NCBI GenBank assembly: GCA_946481205.1
Contig: CAMLNB010000251.1
Location: 1-5,118, forward strand
DNA length: 5,118 nucleotides
Origin: an uncultured Kangiella sp.
GTDB lineage: Bacteria > Pseudomonadota > Gammaproteobacteria > Enterobacterales > DSM-103792
Direction: 5' to 3'
How positions within the stretch are numbered: position 1 is the stretch's first letter; the number at the start of each line of letters is the position of its first letter. A program made the position numbers and the translations under genes. The notes beneath the pieces are model-generated. The model was not told where the DNA came from and searched no databases. It was given only the letters and a program-made list of their open reading frames with translations. This document shows positions 1-5,118 of this stretch, in pieces.

Positions 1-21
1 TCTTGATAGAGAGGGACCATT

Positions 22-1188
22 ATGAAAACCGCATGGAAATACGTCTGGCATTTCTTGGTTGTGTTGTTGGTGTTGGCCATACCGACTGCCGGCATTGGTC
101 TGTGGGCCGGTGCCGATTTCTATTTTGACGAAAACGAAACCGCCTTCCGCGCCGCTGGCGAAGGCCCGCATATTTTCCAGCAAGGCGACCACTGGCTGTT
201 GCAAACACTGCGCGGCAATCGCAATGACGGTTTCTGGGTGGAAGAACAGCGGCACCCGCTGGCCAGCGCGTTTGCATTCGAGGTGGAATTCCCGTTGGAC
301 AATAGCCGATTCACCGTGCAGGCCACGCCGGAATTTGTCACGCCGCCAGCAAGGTATCAGGATGAGCACGCGATTCTTGCGATCTCCGACATCGAAGGCA
401 ATTACCGCAGTTTTCGCAACTTCTTAATCAACGCCAAGGTGATCGACCGCGAACTGAACTGGACCTTTGGTCAAGGCCATCTGGTGCTGGTCGGTGATTT
501 TGTCGACCGTGGCCCCTCGGTCACCCAAGTGCTGTGGTTTATCTACAAACTGGAGCAAGACGCCAAACGGCACGGCGGTCACGTGCACTATATTCTTGGC
601 AATCATGAAATCAAAAGCCTGCAAGGCAATTTCCAATCGGCGCACGAAAAGTACTTCAGCGCCGCCGTGATCCTCGGCCGGCAACAGGCCGAACTGTTCG
701 GCGACCATGCTTTTCTCGGCCGCTGGCTGATGAGCAAGAACACCGTTGAAGTCATCAATGGCGTGTTGTTTGTCCATGGCGGCCTGCACCCGAAGCTCGC
801 CGAGCGTGCCTACACCGTGGACGATCTGAACCGCATTGTTCGCGCCCGGTACCGACACAGCTGGTTTCCGCAACGTGACGCCGGTGAGGACGATTTGCTG
901 ATCAACCCGGAAACCGGACCATCGTGGTACCGCGGTTACTTCAAGGCCGATCTGACGCAAGCGCAGATCGAGCAGACCTTGGCAAAATTCGAAGCACGTG
1001 CGGTGGTCGTTGGCCATACCCTGCAATCACAGGTGCGGGCGTTGTATGACAACAAGGTGTTTGCCATCGACGTCAAACACCCGTGGGACCATCGCGAGGG
1101 CTTTCCACCGCGCCGCTCAGAAGGCCTGCGCTTGGAGGGCAGCCAAGCCTGGCGCGTGTTGGATGATGGCAGCCACGTCGCTTTGTGA
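22..1188 (+). CDS. Membrane-anchored calcineurin-like metallophosphoesterase (PPP / Shewanella-like phosphatase type)
   Basis: Probable metal-dependent phosphoesterase of 388 aa; the substrate cannot be read from sequence. The five blocks of the metallophosphoesterase superfamily appear in order: SDIEGN (residues 122-127), GDFVDRG (158-164), GNHE (193-196), HGG (252-254) and GHT (331-333). The GDxxDRG...GNHE...HGG...GHT layout is that of PPP-type phosphatases, including the bacterial Shewanella-like and ApaH-like groups. Residues 9-29 form one hydrophobic segment after a short basic N-terminus (K2, K6), with no convincing cleavage site. I infer a signal anchor that places the catalytic domain in the periplasm. 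Residues 30-112 are an extra segment before the domain that I do not recognise. The ATG at 22 is preceded by GAGGGA at 11-16, five bases away, which supports this start. The oddity is motif I, where the usual metal-binding His of GDxHG is Glu125. Family assignment is firm; location and substrate are inferred. Confidence 0.93.
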   Translation: MKTAWKYVWHFLVVLLVLAIPTAGIGLWAGADFYFDENETAFRAAGEGPHIFQQGDHWLLQTLRGNRNDGFWVEEQRHPLASAFAFEVEFPLDNSRFTVQATPEFVTPPARYQDEHAILAISDIEGNYRSFRNFLINAKVIDRELNWTFGQGHLVLVGDFVDRGPSVTQVLWFIYKLEQDAKRHGGHVHYILGNHEIKSLQGNFQSAHEKYFSAAVILGRQQAELFGDHAFLGRWLMSKNTVEVINGVLFVHGGLHPKLAERAYTVDDLNRIVRARYRHSWFPQRDAGEDDLLINPETGPSWYRGYFKADLTQAQIEQTLAKFEARAVVVGHTLQSQVRALYDNKVFAIDVKHPWDHREGFPPRRSEGLRLEGSQAWRVLDDGSHVAL

Positions 1189-1222
1189 CCTACAAAACGT
1201 TACATCCGCGCTCCCGTTCAAC

Positions 1223-1261
1223 TTGCCCGATGTTTTGTGTAAAGTCTGTATTGTGTAGATT
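1223..1261 (+). promoter_or_regulatory. Weak candidate sigma-70-like promoter for the 1456-4424 unit
   Basis: The AT-rich stretch after the phosphatase gene contains TTGCCC (1223-1228) and TGTATT (1247-1252) with an 18-base spacer; each matches its consensus hexamer at 4 of 6 positions. TAGATT (1256-1261) is an alternative -10 box. The boxes are poor and they overlap the 16-bp-spaced repeats, so a regulator bound there could control the promoter. It is the most promoter-like stretch before the gene at 1456, but this is inference from position and composition. Confidence 0.2.
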
Positions 1262-1278
1262 CTGTTTTGTTATCGCGT
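1231..1278 (+). repeat. Three direct repeats with 16-bp period (TGTwTTGT core)
   Basis: Three copies of an 8-base core start at 1231 (TGTTTTGT), 1247 (TGTATTGT) and 1263 (TGTTTTGT), exactly 16 bp apart. The first two full 16-base units, TGTTTTGTGTAAAGTC and TGTATTGTGTAGATTC, agree at 13 of 16 positions. The third unit matches in the core and then runs into the left arm of the hairpin at 1269-1306. Regular spacing like this is typical of a multi-site operator for a cooperatively binding regulator; replication iterons also look like this, but no replication gene is present. The repeats are directly visible; their role is inferred. Confidence 0.6.
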
Positions 1279-1306
1279 GAGGTAATCACAAACCTCACGC
1301 GGTAAC
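1269..1306. repeat. Strong inverted repeat: 15-bp stem, 8-base loop
   Basis: Bases 1269-1283 pair with 1292-1306 over 15 consecutive positions, one being a T1273/G1302 pair that is G-U only in RNA. The loop is AATCACAA (1284-1291), and the GC-rich core arms are CGCGTGAGGT and ACCTCACGCG. No run of T follows on either strand, so this is not a canonical intrinsic terminator. It lies 80 bases after the phosphatase stop and 149 bases before the next start. It could protect or end the phosphatase transcript, be a dyad operator, form leader RNA structure, or be a dispersed palindromic element. The pairing is certain; the function is not. Confidence 0.7.
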
Positions 1307-1328
1307 CTCTATTCGCCGCACTGTCTGC

Positions 1329-1352
1329 TTGCCGTTCAGGCAACATGTTTTT
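1329..1352 (+). terminator. Weak hairpin plus T-run, possible terminator or attenuator
   Basis: TTGCC (1329-1333) and GGCAA (1339-1343) form a 5-bp stem around GTTCA, followed four bases later by TTTTT (1348-1352). This resembles a minimal Rho-independent terminator, but the stem is short and the T-run offset, so any termination would be inefficient. It lies between the large hairpin and the gene at 1456. It could act on read-through from the phosphatase gene or attenuate the downstream transcript. Confidence 0.2.
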
Positions 1353-1455
1353 CCCACCCTTCGCCTGTTGTCCGTCTTTTCGAGTGGTTGAAAGGAGCTA
1401 CGCATCGCTTGCGGTCACGCATCGCAATCGCTATGCCGGTACAACAGGAGCATTT

Positions 1456-3126
1456 ATGCAATGGCCGGAAGGAACCAGCGCGCAGCTGGAAATCGAGACC
1501 AGCAGCCATAACGACGAAGGATCGGTCGCGCGGTTTGTCACGTGGATACCGTGGGATAGCGGGTTTCGCGGCTCCGGGCTACGGGTCGGCGATTTGATTG
1601 TCGGCCATGCTGACCTGCGCTATGACGACGAAGCCGTGAAAGCCAATAGCCGGATTGGTGATAGTCGCTTTTCGAGCTGGCTGGAAAAAAGCGGTCTCAA
1701 GCCGGGTGATCCGTTCACGGTCCTGGTGCAACGGGGCGACGCGATTGTGCCGATACAAGGGCAGCTGGGCGGCTATCGCACCTACAAGAATGCCGAAGGC
1801 AAACGCATGCTCAGCGACAACGGGCCCATCGGTTACGAGAAGGACGGCTTCGATTACGCTTGGGACGCTTGGTATCGCCAGTTCTTTGATCTCGCCAAAG
1901 TCGTGCTCGCCGGTTGGGATTATTACGTCGGCACGGTCACCAAAAATCAGGCCGAGCAAATCAAACCGTTTGCCGAACGCATTGCTTACCTGCAGCAACA
2001 CTACCCGTCCGCCTTCGCTGACGCGGTGCGCGCGGATTATGAAGCGATGCAGCGCATGGTCGCTGGCGAGAAACGCGAGCTGAGCGCCGCCGATATTGCG
2101 TACCGCAGCTTGGGCGCCGCACGGGCCAAAGATGTGACCGCTGCGGCGGACCAGGCCTTTGCCGCGTTTCTCGCCGAGATCGAACCGCAGCTGATGAAGA
2201 ACCCGCCGGAGGCGCCGAACTCGTTTACCGAGGACATTCGGCCCTTGATCGGGAAGATGGTGCGCCTGCCGGACGTCGGAAAACGTGAGCTGTTGTTCGA
2301 AACCAAGCGCAACTGGTATTGGTCCGGCCGCTACGGAGGCGGCTACCTGATTGACAAGCGCCATCCCTCATTGCAGCCGCTGTACGTCGCGACTGATGAA
2401 TACATTGAAAAAGTGGATCCGTATTTCCGCGAGCCAAGCATCAGTTTTGTCGGCATCGTGCAGGCCGATCCGGCGTTGGTGTGCGATGTGCATCGCAACA
2501 TCACGGTTTCTGGTGTCCGGCTGGAACCGATTGCAGCACTGGTTGCGAATGCCGCCGCCAAAGAAAATCGGTTCTTTGTGGATCTGCGCCCCGGCAAATC
2601 CACCGAAGCATTTGCCGGTGAAGCGGCATTGGAAGCGGGCATCAAGCGGCCCAAACTGATGGATGATGCTTCACCCGAACAAGTGCTGCTCACCGCCTTT
2701 GAGGCGATGAAAATGGGCGACATGGACACCTGGCGTGCCTGCTATGCCAACTGGTATGTGCGCAGCTATTACGAACGCGACCGATCTTTCCTGTACGTCG
2801 ACCACACCTGGGAAACGATGAGCCGGCAAAGTGCCGCATCGGCGTGGGATCGCGCCCGGCAACGCCTGATGGATGATGTCTACAGCCTGGAAGTGGCAAA
2901 TGTAGGTCCGGTACGTGTGGTTTACGATGCGGCAGCACAACCGAGCGACCACAAGCTGATCACCGCCTATCCGCGCCGTGTCGAATCAGTGCCGCTACTG
3001 GTAAATCACATCGGCAAGATCGGTGATGAGTACCGCACCTTTGCCGGCTTCATGCTGCATCGTCGCTGGGAATTGCAGCGTCTCGACGATGGCCCTTGGC
3101 GCATCACCTCCGCAAACGCGATCTGA
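1456..3126 (+). CDS. Uncharacterised protein with PDZ-like N-terminus and possible NTF2-like C-terminus
   Basis: A 556-aa protein of no family I recognise. Residues 24-104 look PDZ-like: the stretch at 39-49 (GSGLRVGDLIV) resembles the turn where a PDZ hydrophobic pocket sits, and 80-104 continue with GLKPGD, a strand and a basic turn. Residues 132-250 are mostly helical and rich in Trp/Tyr near 133-157. Residues 260-365 look beta-rich, perhaps a small barrel. Residues 408-556 begin with a long helix (VLLTAFEAMKMGD) and end in strands closing on GPWRITS, as NTF2/SnoaL-like domains do. There is no signal peptide, membrane segment or enzyme motif, so a cytosolic binding or scaffold role is inferred. 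The ATG at 1456 is chosen because AGGAG (1446-1450) lies five bases upstream; an in-frame ATG at 1345 would add 37 unconvincing residues. Probable operon with the gene at 3171. The ORF is firm, the domain readings tentative. Confidence 0.85.
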   Translation: MQWPEGTSAQLEIETSSHNDEGSVARFVTWIPWDSGFRGSGLRVGDLIVGHADLRYDDEAVKANSRIGDSRFSSWLEKSGLKPGDPFTVLVQRGDAIVPIQGQLGGYRTYKNAEGKRMLSDNGPIGYEKDGFDYAWDAWYRQFFDLAKVVLAGWDYYVGTVTKNQAEQIKPFAERIAYLQQHYPSAFADAVRADYEAMQRMVAGEKRELSAADIAYRSLGAARAKDVTAAADQAFAAFLAEIEPQLMKNPPEAPNSFTEDIRPLIGKMVRLPDVGKRELLFETKRNWYWSGRYGGGYLIDKRHPSLQPLYVATDEYIEKVDPYFREPSISFVGIVQADPALVCDVHRNITVSGVRLEPIAALVANAAAKENRFFVDLRPGKSTEAFAGEAALEAGIKRPKLMDDASPEQVLLTAFEAMKMGDMDTWRACYANWYVRSYYERDRSFLYVDHTWETMSRQSAASAWDRARQRLMDDVYSLEVANVGPVRVVYDAAAQPSDHKLITAYPRRVESVPLLVNHIGKIGDEYRTFAGFMLHRRWELQRLDDGPWRITSANAI

Positions 3127-3170
3127 TTGCTCGCTGCCCGCCCACGCTCTGAATTCGAAAGGACGCTCAC

Positions 3171-4424
3171 ATGGCTTACGACGCACGCAAAAAGGAAGTG
3201 CTGGAAGAACTGGACAAAGCAGGCTTTGATGCGCCGGCCAAAGACGCGATCACCCGCGTCCTAGACAGCTATTTCTCCCAGCGCGAAGGCCGCTTGGAAA
3301 ATCTGCTGGAACTGCTGGAGCCGGGCAACGACCCCTGCCACGGCAAATGGATCGACAAAGCCAAGGAATCGGCCGCTGCGGCGCAAGATGCGCTTGGCCG
3401 CTCCGAGCACGGCAAGTTATGGCTGGCCAAAATCAGCAACGAGGAACACACGTTCTTTTTCAAGCTGATGATCTCGCAGGTGCCGGTCAAACGCGACCTG
3501 ATGGTCAAGCAAACGCTCGATCTGGCGAAAGCCGAGAAAGAGTTCGAGGAAAAATGGAAGGTCATTCTCAGCTCGGATCAAACCATCGAAGAGCAGATGA
3601 AGAAAACCGCACTGGCCTACGAAGAGATTCTGAATTCTGCCGCAAAAGAGGCTGCCAAAGCCGAGAAGGAGGCGCGCGAGGCGCTGGCCGATCGGGTCAA
3701 GCGCAGCGTCAGCGCCGCACTGAGGTTGGTCGATCTGGGCGTGACCGAGCAAATCATCAAAGGTGCTACCCGGCTCATCTCCAGCAAGCTCAGCGAAGCC
3801 GAGGCGCGCAAACTGGAAATCCATGCCTTGATCAGTCGCGAAGAAGGCATCTTCGGTACGTTCAAGGAAGCCCGAGGTCTGGTCAGCGAGTTTCTGGAAG
3901 ACACCAGCTACCCCCGGGTGAAAGATGCCTGGGATCAGGCAGAAGATGCGGCTGAAGCGTTGGCCGGTGCGATGCTGACCAACGGCCAGAAAGAAGACTG
4001 CAATGCCTATTGCAACGCTATCAAGAACGAACTCAGCAATGTCTTTCGCAAAGCCGAAGACGCTTTCAAAGCCTTTGCCAAGAAACACGAGTATCTGTTC
4101 TTTGGCCCGCTCGGCGGCAGCTACTACCAGGAATTGATGGAAGATGATTTCTGGAAAGAGCGCTCGAAAAACTGGCAGGAATCAAAAAGCGACATTCATG
4201 AGCTGTTGATCGAACGCAATCTTCTGGCCGGTGACGACAAGGTGCTGGAAGTCAGCCTGACCGGGCTCACTGAAGAAGACAAGAAAGCCGTGCACGAAGC
4301 CCTGCGCGATGCCTTGCAGGACTTGCTGCGTGCCTGGAATCAGTTCAAGGACGTATGCAAGGAACCAGAATGGGCACTGGAGAGCCGCGAGCAACTGAAA
4401 AGTATTCTGGATACGTTTCGTTAA
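3171..4424 (+). CDS. Uncharacterised charged alpha-helical / coiled-coil protein
   Basis: A 417-aa protein that I cannot assign to a family. It is rich in Ala, Glu, Lys and Leu and reads as consecutive amphipathic helices. The best coiled-coil stretches are about 113-132 and 138-180 (Ala/Glu/Lys heptad-like), with further helices at 205-225, 250-268, 280-306 and 366-395. There is no signal peptide, no true membrane segment (FFFKLMI at 95-101 is too short) and no catalytic motif. Three cysteines (C56, C277, C281) and CHGKW (56-60) do not form a clear metal site. A Gly/aromatic patch, FFGPLGGSYY (310-319), breaks the helical pattern and may be a conserved loop. The ATG at 3171 has AAAGGA (3158-3163) seven bases upstream. 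It follows the 556-aa gene after 44 bases with no terminator between, so co-transcription and a shared function are likely. A structural or partner protein fits; a helical toxin is possible but unsupported. Confidence 0.87.
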   Translation: MAYDARKKEVLEELDKAGFDAPAKDAITRVLDSYFSQREGRLENLLELLEPGNDPCHGKWIDKAKESAAAAQDALGRSEHGKLWLAKISNEEHTFFFKLMISQVPVKRDLMVKQTLDLAKAEKEFEEKWKVILSSDQTIEEQMKKTALAYEEILNSAAKEAAKAEKEAREALADRVKRSVSAALRLVDLGVTEQIIKGATRLISSKLSEAEARKLEIHALISREEGIFGTFKEARGLVSEFLEDTSYPRVKDAWDQAEDAAEALAGAMLTNGQKEDCNAYCNAIKNELSNVFRKAEDAFKAFAKKHEYLFFGPLGGSYYQELMEDDFWKERSKNWQESKSDIHELLIERNLLAGDDKVLEVSLTGLTEEDKKAVHEALRDALQDLLRAWNQFKDVCKEPEWALESREQLKSILDTFR

Positions 4425-4579
4425 TGAACCGTGGCCAGCGGCGGTATCGATGGCCGTTGGACTGGCTACTGCTAGCGTTTGGATCTGGAGTCAACGCCAG
4501 CACATGCAAACAGCGCCCGGCCGTAGCGGATAACGGTAACGCTATCGTCAACTATCGTCCGGGTGCCGTCACAAGCTGA
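4424..4579 (+). CDS. Doubtful 51-aa small ORF with signal-like N-terminus
   Basis: An ATG at 4424-4426 shares its A with the TAA stop of the helical gene (TAATG), an arrangement that permits translational coupling. The 51-aa product has an Arg-rich start (R3, R6, R7, R9), a hydrophobic stretch at about 10-20 (WPLDWLLLAFG) and a possible signal-peptidase site after VNA (23-25), leaving a 26-residue mature part. Against it: no good Shine-Dalgarno site, an Asp inside the short hydrophobic stretch, Arg-rich codons expected in any GC-rich frame, and no recognised homologue. It may be chance coding between convergent genes. Confidence 0.25.
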   Translation: MNRGQRRYRWPLDWLLLAFGSGVNASTCKQRPAVADNGNAIVNYRPGAVTS

Positions 4580-4608
4580 GCCGCAATGTCACGGCCCACG
4601 TGCAGCAA
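4425..4608. other. Convergent intergenic region with short repeats, no clear terminator
   Basis: This region lies between two converging genes. Short inverted repeats are present: GGCCA/TGGCC at 4433-4437 and 4451-4455, and TAGCG/CGCTA at 4524-4528 and 4540-4544. A 10-bp-period direct repeat, CTATCGTC, occurs at 4542-4549 and 4552-4559. None has a following T-run on either strand, so I cannot point to an intrinsic terminator. Either gene could end by Rho or by a signal I do not see. Apart from the doubtful small ORF, nothing else is evident. Confidence 0.5.
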
Positions 4609-5049
4609 TCACACAGCAGACACAGAACGAAAACCCACCGCAAGCCGGTTCCAGCTGTTGATGGTGTTGATCGCCAAGGTCAGATCCACCCGCTCGCGTT
4701 CGGAGAACTGGCTGCTGAGCCATTCATAGTCGGCGTCGGGCGCGCGCGTTTCGGCAAGGCGGGTCAATGACTCGGTCCAGGCCAGTGCAGCGCGTTCACG
4801 GTCGGTGAAGAACGGCGACTCGCGCCACACCGCCACGGCATGCAAGCGGCGCTCGCTCTCACCGAGTTTGCGGGCATCGCGGGCATGCAAGTCTACGCAA
4901 TACGCGCAGCCATTGATCTGCGAGGCGCGCAGTTTCACTAACTCAATCAGGCTGGGCTCCAAACCCAGTTTGCCGACGGCCGCTTCCAGCGCAAGCATGG
5001 CCTTGGCGGCTTCCGGTGAGGCTTTGTAAAAATCGAGACGGGGTTGCAT
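4609..5049 (-). CDS. AhpD-like / carboxymuconolactone decarboxylase family protein
   Basis: A 146-aa protein of the AhpD-like core family. The signature is the CxxC redox pair C48-A-Y-C51 with His55 (CAYCVDLH), after an acidic helix (EPSLIELVKLRASQINGC, 31-48) typical of these proteins. The C-terminal AINTINSWNRLAVGFR (126-141) is also characteristic. Family members are small all-helical cytosolic proteins that use the CxxC cysteines and nearby His in peroxidase or disulfide chemistry. Here peroxide or thiol-stress defence is inferred, not shown. Length fits the single-domain members. The start at 5049 is preferred over an upstream TTG at 5073 because, read on the minus strand, GGAG lies seven bases before this ATG. 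It converges on the helical gene and is probably a separate unit. Known AhpD acts with AhpC, but no AhpC gene is visible here, so I give no gene symbol. Confidence 0.92.
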   Translation of the reverse strand: MQPRLDFYKASPEAAKAMLALEAAVGKLGLEPSLIELVKLRASQINGCAYCVDLHARDARKLGESERRLHAVAVWRESPFFTDRERAALAWTESLTRLAETRAPDADYEWLSSQFSERERVDLTLAINTINSWNRLAVGFRSVSAV

Positions 5050-5060
5050 GAGATAACTCC

Positions 5061-5102
5061 GTTTATGAATCAACGTAAACAGCTAAACGTGAATAGGTAA
5101 AC
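5061..5102 (-). promoter_or_regulatory. Cluster of TAAAC/GTTTA motifs upstream of the AhpD-like gene
   Basis: In the 42 bases ending 12 bases before the AhpD-like start, plus-strand TAAAC occurs at 5076-5080, 5084-5088 and 5098-5102, and its complement GTTTA at 5061-5065. The outer pair (5061-5065 and 5076-5080) forms a dyad. Such clustering in an AT-richer promoter region could be an operator; AhpD-like genes are often under a local regulator, but none is in view. I see no good -35/-10 pair, so the promoter itself is not placed. Confidence 0.3.
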
Positions 5103-5118
5103 GAGCGCGCGATTTGGC

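Larger units (their letters stand above)
1189..1455. other. Intergenic region and probable long 5' leader
   Basis: These 267 bases separate two genes on the same strand. In order they hold an AT-rich stretch with 16-bp-spaced repeats (1231-1278), a 15-bp-stem hairpin (1269-1306), a weak hairpin with T-run (1329-1352), and a 9-base direct repeat ACGCATCGC at 1400-1408 and 1417-1425. An isolated AAAGGAG (1391-1397) has no ATG at a sensible distance. The reading frame of the next gene stays open back to an ATG at 1345, but that ATG abuts the weak stem and lacks a good ribosome binding site. I see no RNA gene or recognisable riboswitch class. Confidence 0.6.

Noticed and set aside
424..1026. Long minus-strand ORF (200 aa) inside the phosphatase gene
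   Set aside because: It lies antisense to a gene with unmistakable family motifs and shows no domain of its own. It is a shadow of GC-rich coding sequence.
1269..1306. Integron attC-like site, since the palindrome is bounded by GTTA and TAAC
   Set aside because: attC sites begin with an RYYYAAC-type box and end with GTTRRRY. Here the order is reversed on both strands, there are no inner boxes, and no integrase is in view.
1269..1306. Canonical intrinsic terminator for the phosphatase gene
   Set aside because: The stem is strong, but no T-run follows the right arm (CTCTATTCG) and none follows on the minus strand. The T-rich stretch lies upstream of the stem.
1345..1455. 37-residue N-terminal extension of the PDZ-like protein from the ATG at 1345, possibly a lipoprotein signal (PFACC)
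   Set aside because: The extension has no basic N-terminus or proper hydrophobic core, its ATG sits beside a stem and T-run with only a weak ribosome binding site, and ATG 1456 has a well-placed AGGAG.
1579..2364. Long minus-strand ORF (261 aa) inside the PDZ-like gene
   Set aside because: It is antisense to a longer ORF with a good ribosome binding site, has no recognisable motif, and has the composition expected of a reverse-frame shadow.
3417..4088. Minus-strand ORF (223 aa) inside the helical gene
   Set aside because: Its Phe/Leu-rich sequence is what reverse translation of Glu/Lys-rich helices yields. No independent start signal is visible.
3171..4424. Alpha-helical pore-forming toxin or secretion-system effector
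   Set aside because: The protein is long and helical, but it lacks a membrane-inserting hydrophobic hairpin, and no secretion or immunity gene is nearby. There is not enough evidence to name it so.
4433..4455. GGCCA/TGGCC hairpin as terminator of the helical gene
   Set aside because: A 5-bp stem with a 13-base loop and no T-run is too weak to call.
5050..5073. Eight-residue longer AhpD-like protein from a TTG start at 5073
   Set aside because: The longer form would use TTG without a good ribosome binding site and would place the evident GGAG inside the coding region. ATG 5049 has ideal spacing.

Overview
This 5.1-kb window holds four well-supported protein genes, one doubtful small ORF and one structured intergenic region. 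Base composition is moderately GC-rich (judged by eye, not computed), Shine-Dalgarno sites are purine-rich and coding density is high. That suits a proteobacterium, perhaps a mid-GC gammaproteobacterium, but no marker gene fixes the taxon. I see no rRNA, tRNA, CRISPR array, transposase, integrase or IS end.

Layout. At 22-1188 (+) is a membrane-anchored metallophosphoesterase of the PPP / Shewanella-like phosphatase type, with all metal-site motifs recognisable but a Glu where motif I normally has His. The 267 bases that follow (1189-1455) contain three TGTwTTGT repeats spaced exactly 16 bp apart, which run into a 15-bp-stem hairpin. A weaker hairpin with a T-run and a long leader lead to the next gene. 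At 1456-3126 (+) is a 556-aa protein with a PDZ-like N-terminal part, an unassigned middle and a possible NTF2-like C-terminus. After 44 bases comes a 417-aa, highly charged, almost wholly alpha-helical protein (3171-4424, +). These two look like an operon, and I recognise neither as a named family. A 51-aa ORF with a signal-like N-terminus begins on the stop codon of the helical gene (TAATG). It runs into the gap before a convergent AhpD-like carboxymuconolactone-decarboxylase-family gene (4609-5049, -), whose upstream region carries several TAAAC/GTTTA motifs.

How the genes may work together. Only the 1456-4424 pair shows clear evidence of joint expression. Neither product has a signal peptide or membrane segment, so both are probably cytosolic unless exported by a leaderless route. 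The PDZ-like and NTF2-like modules suggest protein binding, and the helical protein could be a partner or assembly factor; this is inference. The phosphatase is on the same strand but is separated by the structured region, so it is probably a separate unit. The AhpD-like gene is an independent, oppositely transcribed unit. The most promising candidates for something undescribed are the two-gene unit and the repeat-plus-hairpin region in front of it.
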